A model generated the notes under the pieces. That model saw only the letters and a program-made list of their open reading frames with translations. It was not told where the DNA came from and did not search any database. Positions 59,350 to 64,000 of a stretch of 64,000 bases of DNA are shown piece after piece. The stretch spans positions 1 through 64,000 of the forward strand of contig NZ_JASHKA010000021.1 of assembly GCF_030732845.1 (NCBI RefSeq). The letters are read 5' to 3'. Position numbers and translations under genes: made by a program. The stretch's first letter is position 1; each line of letters starts with the position of its first letter. Source of the DNA: Roseibium sp. MMSF_3544. Its GTDB lineage: Bacteria > Pseudomonadota > Alphaproteobacteria > Rhizobiales > Stappiaceae.

Positions 59350-60060
59350 ATGACGAATACCGATATCGACGCGACAACACTCCAGGATATCAACGCCTTC
59401 GACGGATCGCTGGCGCAACGCGTCTACCTTGCCCTTCAGGAAGCGATCCTGTCGCTGCATTTTCTGCCCGGCGAGGTCGTGCGCAAGGGACCGATCTGCG
59501 AAAGGCTCGGCGTCTCAAGGTCTCCGGTGTCGGAGGCAATCGCGCGTCTTGCCAACGAGGGGCTGGTCGATGTCATCCCGCAATCCGGCACACGCGTGGC
59601 TTACTTCTCAATGGAAGACATTCGTGAGGGCACGTTTCTGCGCCAGGCACTTGAACTTGCCAGCGTTGCGAAGGTCGCCGAAGACTGTACCGAGGACCAG
59701 CTCACGCAAATCAACAGGAACATGCGCCTGCAGGCCCTCTTGGTCGAAGACGGCGACTTTCCGGGATTTTACCAGGCAGACGAAGAGTTCCATGCCCTCT
59801 TGATGCTGTTCACCGGTTTCCCGCGTCTGAAAACGGTTGCTCGCTTGGTCTCGCTTCAGGTGACACGTGCACGAATGTTGCTGCTGCCGACACCGGGCCG
59901 TGCAACAGAGACCCTGGAAGAACACCAGGCCATTCACGATGCCATCCGCGCCCGGGATCCGGAGGCCGCGCAACGCGCGATGAAGCACCATCTCGGGCAA
60001 TTGATGCCGCGCATTGAAGCGCTCGCACAAAAACGACCCGAACTTTTCCACTCTCGCTAG
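59350..60060 (+). CDS. GntR family regulator, FCD subfamily
   Basis: The 236-residue protein has a GntR winged HTH (about 18-85: LAQRVYLALQEAILSL, then PICERLGVSRSPVSEAIARLANEGLV) and an all-helical FCD ligand domain with the metal-site pattern D-x-x-F-H in QADEEFHALLM and later histidines (EEHQAIHDAI, MKHHLG). FCD regulators usually bind small organic or sugar acids. It opens the rightward catabolic operon and faces the dehydratase-importer operon, with a palindromic operator between them. Confidence 0.9.
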   Translation: MTNTDIDATTLQDINAFDGSLAQRVYLALQEAILSLHFLPGEVVRKGPICERLGVSRSPVSEAIARLANEGLVDVIPQSGTRVAYFSMEDIREGTFLRQALELASVAKVAEDCTEDQLTQINRNMRLQALLVEDGDFPGFYQADEEFHALLMLFTGFPRLKTVARLVSLQVTRARMLLLPTPGRATETLEEHQAIHDAIRARDPEAAQRAMKHHLGQLMPRIEALAQKRPELFHSR

Positions 60061-60071
60061 GTCAGATACCC

Positions 60072-61124
60072 ATGAAGGTCACCGACACCACATTATTGAA
60101 CGCCCGCACCAGTCAGCCAGTGCCGTTGACCCGAATGGGATTTGGGGGTGCTCCCCTCGGAAACCTCTATCACAAGGTTTCCGAAGAAGACGCGCAGGCT
60201 GCGCTCCAGGCGGCCTATGACGCCGGCATCCGTTACTTCGACACGGCCCCGCAATATGGCCTTGGGCGCTCTGAAGGAAGATTTGGCGTGGCGCTGAAAC
60301 GTTTCGGCCGGGGCAATGTTCAGCTCTCAACCAAGATCGGCCGTCTTCTGCTGGATTGCGAACCGGATGAGGTGACCCCGGAGGCGTTTGTCGACGTGCC
60401 GCAAAAACGCATCGTCTTCGACTATACCTATGATGGTGTGATGCGCAGCTACGAAGCCAGCCGTGAACGGCTTGATGTTGCCAATGCCGACATCCTGCTC
60501 GTTCACGACGTCTGCGTTTTTTCGCAAGGATCGCAGGAAAAGAGTGATGCCAAGGTGAAGGAGTTGTTCGACGGCGGCGGCTACCGCGCCCTGTGCGAAC
60601 TGAAGGAGGCCGGCGACGTCGCAGCCATCGGTGCGGGTGTCAACGAATGGCAGGTCTGCGAAAAGCTTCTTGGGCTTGGCGACTTTGACGGTTTTCTGCT
60701 GGCCGGCCGCTATACCCTGCTGGAGCAAGAGGCATTGGAAAGCTTTCTCCCGCTCTGCGAAAAGCGCGACGTCGGCATCATTCTGGGTGGTCCGTACAAT
60801 TCCGGCATTCTGGCCACGGGTCCGATCCCGGGCGCCAAATACAATTATGACGATGCACCACCGGAAATTCTGGAGCGGGTCAAAAAGATCGAAGCTGTCT
60901 GCAAAGCGCATGACACCCCGCTGATCGCAGCAGCGCTTCAGTTTGTGTTCGGGCACCCGAGTGTCAAAACCGTCATTCCGGGAGCTGTCGACGCCGCGCA
61001 GGTCAATGCAAACGTCAAGGTTCTTGAAACACCTGTCCCCGCCGCGCTCTGGTCAGACCTTAGAAGCGAAGGTCTGATCCGTCCGGATGCGCCGCTTCCA
61101 AAGGAGGACAGTGATGCTGCGTAA
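60072..61124 (+). CDS. Aldo/keto reductase, probable L-fucose (D-threo-aldose) 1-dehydrogenase
   Basis: The 350-residue protein has an AKR barrel: MGFGGAPLGNLY, D57 and Y62 in FDTAPQYGLGRSE, K88 in STKIGR and H145 in LLVHDV form the catalytic tetrad. The GFGGAPLGNLY start and the DTAPQYG motif are typical of D-threo-aldose 1-dehydrogenases, which oxidise L-fucose to the lactone. Neighbouring mutarotase and lactonase genes supply the preceding and following steps. It follows gntR by 11 bases and overlaps the fucU-like gene. Confidence 0.87.
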   Translation: MKVTDTTLLNARTSQPVPLTRMGFGGAPLGNLYHKVSEEDAQAALQAAYDAGIRYFDTAPQYGLGRSEGRFGVALKRFGRGNVQLSTKIGRLLLDCEPDEVTPEAFVDVPQKRIVFDYTYDGVMRSYEASRERLDVANADILLVHDVCVFSQGSQEKSDAKVKELFDGGGYRALCELKEAGDVAAIGAGVNEWQVCEKLLGLGDFDGFLLAGRYTLLEQEALESFLPLCEKRDVGIILGGPYNSGILATGPIPGAKYNYDDAPPEILERVKKIEAVCKAHDTPLIAAALQFVFGHPSVKTVIPGAVDAAQVNANVKVLETPVPAALWSDLRSEGLIRPDAPLPKEDSDAA

Positions 61125-61542
61125 CATTGACCCGATCCTGTCGCCCGAACTGCTTTACGCCCTGAGGGCCATGGGACATGGCGACGAGATCGTCATTTCG
61201 GATGCCAATTTTCCGGGCGAAAGCCTCGGACCCGATTGTGTGCGCGCGGACGGCTCAACGGCAAGCGACATGCTCCGGGCAATCCTTTCGGTGATGCCGC
61301 TGGACAGCTTTGTACCCGACCCGGCCCAGACAATGCAGGTGGTTGGCGATCCGGACAAAATCCCCGAAGCGGTCGCTGATTTTCAGAAAATCATCGACCA
61401 GACCGCCGATCACCCGGCGAAGATCAGCACTTTGGAGCGGTTTGCCTTTTATGAACGCGCGGCAGGCGCGTTTGCGATCGTGCAGACCGGAGAACGGCGC
61501 CTATATGGCAACATCATCCTGAAAAAGGGAGTGATCGGGTGA
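61114..61542 (+). CDS. fucU: FucU/RbsD-family L-fucose mutarotase
   Basis: The 142-residue protein begins MLRNIDPILSPELLYALRAM, then GHGDEIVISDANFP with H22 and D30, the FucU active-site signature. It ends RLYGNIILKKGVI. It interconverts the alpha and beta anomers of L-fucose for the dehydrogenase. AAAGGAGG precedes the ATG at 61114, inside the end of the AKR gene, and the stop overlaps the lactonase start. FucU rather than RbsD is favoured by length and by the pathway neighbours. Confidence 0.88.
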   Translation: MLRNIDPILSPELLYALRAMGHGDEIVISDANFPGESLGPDCVRADGSTASDMLRAILSVMPLDSFVPDPAQTMQVVGDPDKIPEAVADFQKIIDQTADHPAKISTLERFAFYERAAGAFAIVQTGERRLYGNIILKKGVIG

Positions 61543-62384
61543 TGCGGATCGACGCGCACCAGCATTTCTGGGACCTTGCCCGCGGCGATTACCACTGGCT
61601 CACGCCCGAGCTGGAAACGATCTACCGCAATTTTCTTCCCGGCGATCTGACCCCGCATCTGGATAGGCATGCGATTGACGGCACCGTTCTGGTGCAGGCA
61701 GCACCAACGGTCGCCGAAACCCGCTTCATGCTGTCGATTGCAGACGACAGTCCCGAAGTCCTTGGTGTCGTCGGCTGGGTCGATTTCGAGAGCGCTGATG
61801 CGCCCGGCACCATCGCAGAGTTGGCTGAGCACCCTTCCCTCGTCGGTTTGCGGCCGATGATCCAGGACATTGAAGACGACGACTGGATGCTGCGGGACGA
61901 TCTCGGGCCGGCCTTCAAGGCCTTGATCGCCGGTGGGTTGACCTTCGACGCCCTGACGCTGCCGCACCACCTGGACAACCTGAAGACCTTGCTGGACCGG
62001 TATCCGGAGATGCGGGTCGTGATCGATCACGGCTCCAAACCCCTGATCAGGGATGGCCACATCGACGCCTGGGCCGCGGACATGTCTGACCTTGCAAAAG
62101 ACAGCAACGCCTTTTGCAAGCTCTCCGGTCTCGTCACCGAAGCACACGAGGACTGGTCGCTTCCGCACCTGCAGCCCTATGTCGACCACCTCCTGTCCAC
62201 CTTCGGACCCGACCGGCTGATCTGGGGCAGCGACTGGCCCGTCTGCCTGCTGGCAAGCAGTTACGAGCGATGGGTGGAGACGACCGACAGACTACTTGAC
62301 GGTCTGAGCCCGGACGATCGCAGCAAGGTTCTGGGGTTGAACGCTCTGAAGGCTTATGGGCTGGGGGGTGGACCCGCGGCCTAA
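61542..62384 (+). CDS. Amidohydrolase-family lactonase, probable L-fuconolactonase
   Basis: The 280-residue protein of the amidohydrolase 2 family has MRIDAHQHFWDL (H6, H8), VIDHGSKP (third metal histidine) and IWGSDWPVC (catalytic aspartate). These are the signatures of sugar lactonases such as L-fuconolactonase and L-rhamnonolactonase. It opens the 1,5-lactone to L-fuconate for the dehydratase encoded divergently. The start codon overlaps the fucU stop (TGATG). It is the last gene of the rightward operon. Confidence 0.86.
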   Translation: MRIDAHQHFWDLARGDYHWLTPELETIYRNFLPGDLTPHLDRHAIDGTVLVQAAPTVAETRFMLSIADDSPEVLGVVGWVDFESADAPGTIAELAEHPSLVGLRPMIQDIEDDDWMLRDDLGPAFKALIAGGLTFDALTLPHHLDNLKTLLDRYPEMRVVIDHGSKPLIRDGHIDAWAADMSDLAKDSNAFCKLSGLVTEAHEDWSLPHLQPYVDHLLSTFGPDRLIWGSDWPVCLLASSYERWVETTDRLLDGLSPDDRSKVLGLNALKAYGLGGGPAA

Positions 62385-62400
62385 GCCTTTCAATAAACAC

Positions 62401-62432
62401 AAGGCCGGCGTCACGATGGTAACGTCGGCCTT
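62401..62432. terminator. Strong hairpin between convergent genes
   Basis: AAGGCCGGCGT (62401-62411) pairs with ACGTCGGCCTT (62422-62432) with one G-U pair. There is no long U tract on the plus strand, and TTGTGTTTATTG follows on the minus strand. Its position between the convergent lactonase and HlyD genes suits a terminator for one or both. Confidence 0.55.
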
Positions 62433-62508
62433 GCCAAATCTTGATCGATTTGTATCGCCTGGCTCTCCGCTTGGAACGACAAGACGGATCCTAAAATCAG
62501 GATGCTCC

Positions 62509-63849
62509 TTATTCTTCCCGGAACGCCCTCGACATACTGTCGGTAATCGGCTTGGTGAGGTATTCCATGAAGGTTCTTTCTTCCGTCTGGATCAGCACCT
62601 CCGCCGGCATTCCAGGCGTCAGATTGAAATTCTGTACGCGTCCGAGTTCTGCCTGTGAAACGTCAATTCGCGTCACATAAGCTTCGCGGACCATACCCGC
62701 GCTGTTATCTGTGATCGAGTCAGCAGAAATGTAATTTACAGATCCGTGTAAAACGGGTGTTGTACGTTGATTCAAAGCACTCAACCGGATTGTAGCGGAC
62801 TGGCCAACATGAACGCTATCGATATCGGTGCGTGAAACCAGCGCCTCAATAATCAGCGGAGCGTCGGAGGGAAGTATCTCTGCAATTGTCTTGCCGCTCT
62901 CGATAACACCACCGGGCGTGTGATAGTGGAGACGCACGATCGTTCCTGACACCGGTGCTTGTATCACCGCACGTTCCAGAACGTTGCGGGCCTTGCGTGA
63001 CTGCTCTTTAGCCGCATCCAGTTCGGCTTCAATGGTCTGCAGGTCATCAAGAACCTTTTCCGAATATGCCGCATGGGTCTGTTTCACCTGCTCATTGTGC
63101 TGCAGGATTTGGGCTTGAGCTTCGTCCATCGAAGCCGTCAGCCGACCAATTTGTCCCTCAGCTTCTGCGATCGCTCTTTCAAGTGCGTTGATGGTCGGCT
63201 TGAGAACAAGTCCCTTGTCGTAAAGGCTTTTCTTCCCCTCGTGCTCTTCCTTGAGCAGAACCAGTTGTCTTTCCATCGATTTACGCTGCTCGTAGTACCC
63301 GTCCCGACGGTGTTTAAGCGCTTCAATCGTACTTTCGAGAATGCTCACATCGCTCATCAGCTTGTTGCGCGAACTTACGAAGTTCAATTTCTGTCCCGCA
63401 ACAATTGTCGCAATCTCCGAATCGCCGTCGTTTTCACTAAGACTCTTGGGAAACTCAACTTGTTTCAGCCCAAGATACTCTGCGCGGAGCCTGGCGTTGA
63501 TTGCCTCAAGGCGCGCCAGTTTGAGCCACAGCTGCCTCTCGTTTGCCGAGGCAACCGTCTCGTCGAGCAAAAGGATCGGCTGACCTTGTTCAACCCAAGC
63601 GCCCTCCGTGACCAGAATGCTCTTTACGATGCCGCCTTCATAGTGCTGGACTTGTTTGTTCTGGCCGGTGGCAACAAAGGTACCACTGGAAATCACGGCA
63701 GCCGCCAGAGGCGCGGTGAAGGACCAGGCCGCGAATCCTCCGATGCAGAATACCAGCAAGAACACACCAATAAATGTATGCCAGCGGATTGAGCGTGGAA
63801 CCGTCGAATACCAATCGACATGTTCATAATTTGCAACCGCATTACTCAT
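62509..63849 (-). CDS. Type I secretion HlyD/PrtE-family membrane fusion protein
   Basis: The protein (446 residues from ATG 63849, GGGAG six bases before) has one membrane helix (FIGVFLLVFCIGGFAAWSF), a lipoyl half (VQHYEGGIVKSILVTEGAWVEQGQPIL), a long coiled coil (about 120-290), the second half (APVSGTIVRLHYHTPGGVIESG) and a barrel ending GMPAEVLIQTEERTFMEYLTKPI, the standard C-terminus of PrtE/HlyD-type adaptors. It is not closely similar to the adaptor at 40256 and presumably works with an ABC protein encoded upstream beyond the window. Confidence 0.9.
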   Translation of the reverse strand: MSNAVANYEHVDWYSTVPRSIRWHTFIGVFLLVFCIGGFAAWSFTAPLAAAVISSGTFVATGQNKQVQHYEGGIVKSILVTEGAWVEQGQPILLLDETVASANERQLWLKLARLEAINARLRAEYLGLKQVEFPKSLSENDGDSEIATIVAGQKLNFVSSRNKLMSDVSILESTIEALKHRRDGYYEQRKSMERQLVLLKEEHEGKKSLYDKGLVLKPTINALERAIAEAEGQIGRLTASMDEAQAQILQHNEQVKQTHAAYSEKVLDDLQTIEAELDAAKEQSRKARNVLERAVIQAPVSGTIVRLHYHTPGGVIESGKTIAEILPSDAPLIIEALVSRTDIDSVHVGQSATIRLSALNQRTTPVLHGSVNYISADSITDNSAGMVREAYVTRIDVSQAELGRVQNFNLTPGMPAEVLIQTEERTFMEYLTKPITDSMSRAFREE

Positions 63850-63948
63850 GTTCATCTCCCAAAACTCTTTTCCAAGAAGGGCGCACTCGGCGGGCTTGTT
63901 CTATGCCTCAATCGGGCGCCGTCTTCTCGGTGAACTACCTGCTTCCGG

Positions 63949-64000
63949 TCAGGCCGGTTGCGGAACCGCCCCTTGTTTCCTGCGCTCCGCAAGCTTTTGA
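63949..64000 (-). CDS. Partial gene entering from the right edge
   Basis: Seventeen codons on the minus strand read QKLAERRKQGAVPQPA before a stop at 63949-63951. The sequence fits the charged tail of an ABC exporter, which would be the normal partner upstream of the HlyD-type gene, but so short a piece cannot confirm it. Confidence 0.3.
   Translation of the reverse strand, partial: QKLAERRKQGAVPQPA

Overview
The window looks like chromosomal DNA of a marine alphaproteobacterium. Protein style and gene content (TRAP transporter, FecR/VCBS/RTX type I secreted proteins, RbsABC-type sugar uptake, WYL and FCD regulators) best suit the Roseibium/Labrenzia-like Stappiaceae, but that placement is inferred from sequence character, not from a marker gene. 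No rRNA, tRNA, CRISPR array or complete insertion sequence was seen.

Layout. 1-5.9 kb: small accessory genes: a DUF1801 protein, an HNH nuclease, a lytic transglycosylase, a WYL-type regulator divergent from an SRPBCC gene across a perfect inverted repeat, and a TetR regulator. 5.9-15 kb: an effector-like and partly decayed region. It holds a multidomain protein whose C-terminal part carries the signature of the CyaA/ExoY/edema-factor nucleotidyl cyclase toxins, a DUF805 membrane protein, a lipoprotein, a VWA gene broken by two stops and abutting the tail of an FAD-linked oxidase, a caspase-like/Sel1 protein, a glycine-rich hydrophobic protein, and a decayed second copy of part of the lipoprotein gene. 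15-19.4 kb: a probable ABC-three-component (ABC-3C) defence operon with an Mrr-like nuclease domain, followed by a divergent class III cyclase-like protein.

19.6-26.2 kb: a self-sufficient reductive dehalogenase (B12/Fe-S domain fused to a flavin/NAD reductase and 2Fe-2S ferredoxin) in an operon with a MarR regulator, divergent from a three-gene TRAP transporter; together they suggest uptake and dehalogenation of a halogenated organic acid. 26.4-31.5 kb: an RND efflux pair with a convergent LysR regulator. 31.7-37.2 kb: a lipoprotein alpha/beta hydrolase, then a multi-PAS hybrid histidine kinase overlapping its OmpR-type response regulator.

37.3-52.4 kb: an adhesion/type I secretion locus: an RTX protein, a LapG-like cysteine protease, HlyD, ABC and TolC-like components on the minus strand, and, divergently, a 1559-residue FecR/VCBS/serralysin-like protein whose zinc site is degenerate, followed by a CHASE2 adenylate/guanylate cyclase. 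52.5-62.4 kb: two divergent operons for non-phosphorylating L-fucose (or a related deoxysugar) breakdown, with an RbsABC-type importer, under an FCD-type GntR regulator. 62.5-64 kb: a second HlyD-type adaptor and the end of a further gene.

Three unrelated nucleotide-cyclase-like proteins lie in the window (CyaA/ExoY-like at 6.5-8.4 kb, divergent class III-like at 18.8 kb, CHASE2 class III at 50.2 kb). All functional calls come from reading the sequence; no database search was run.
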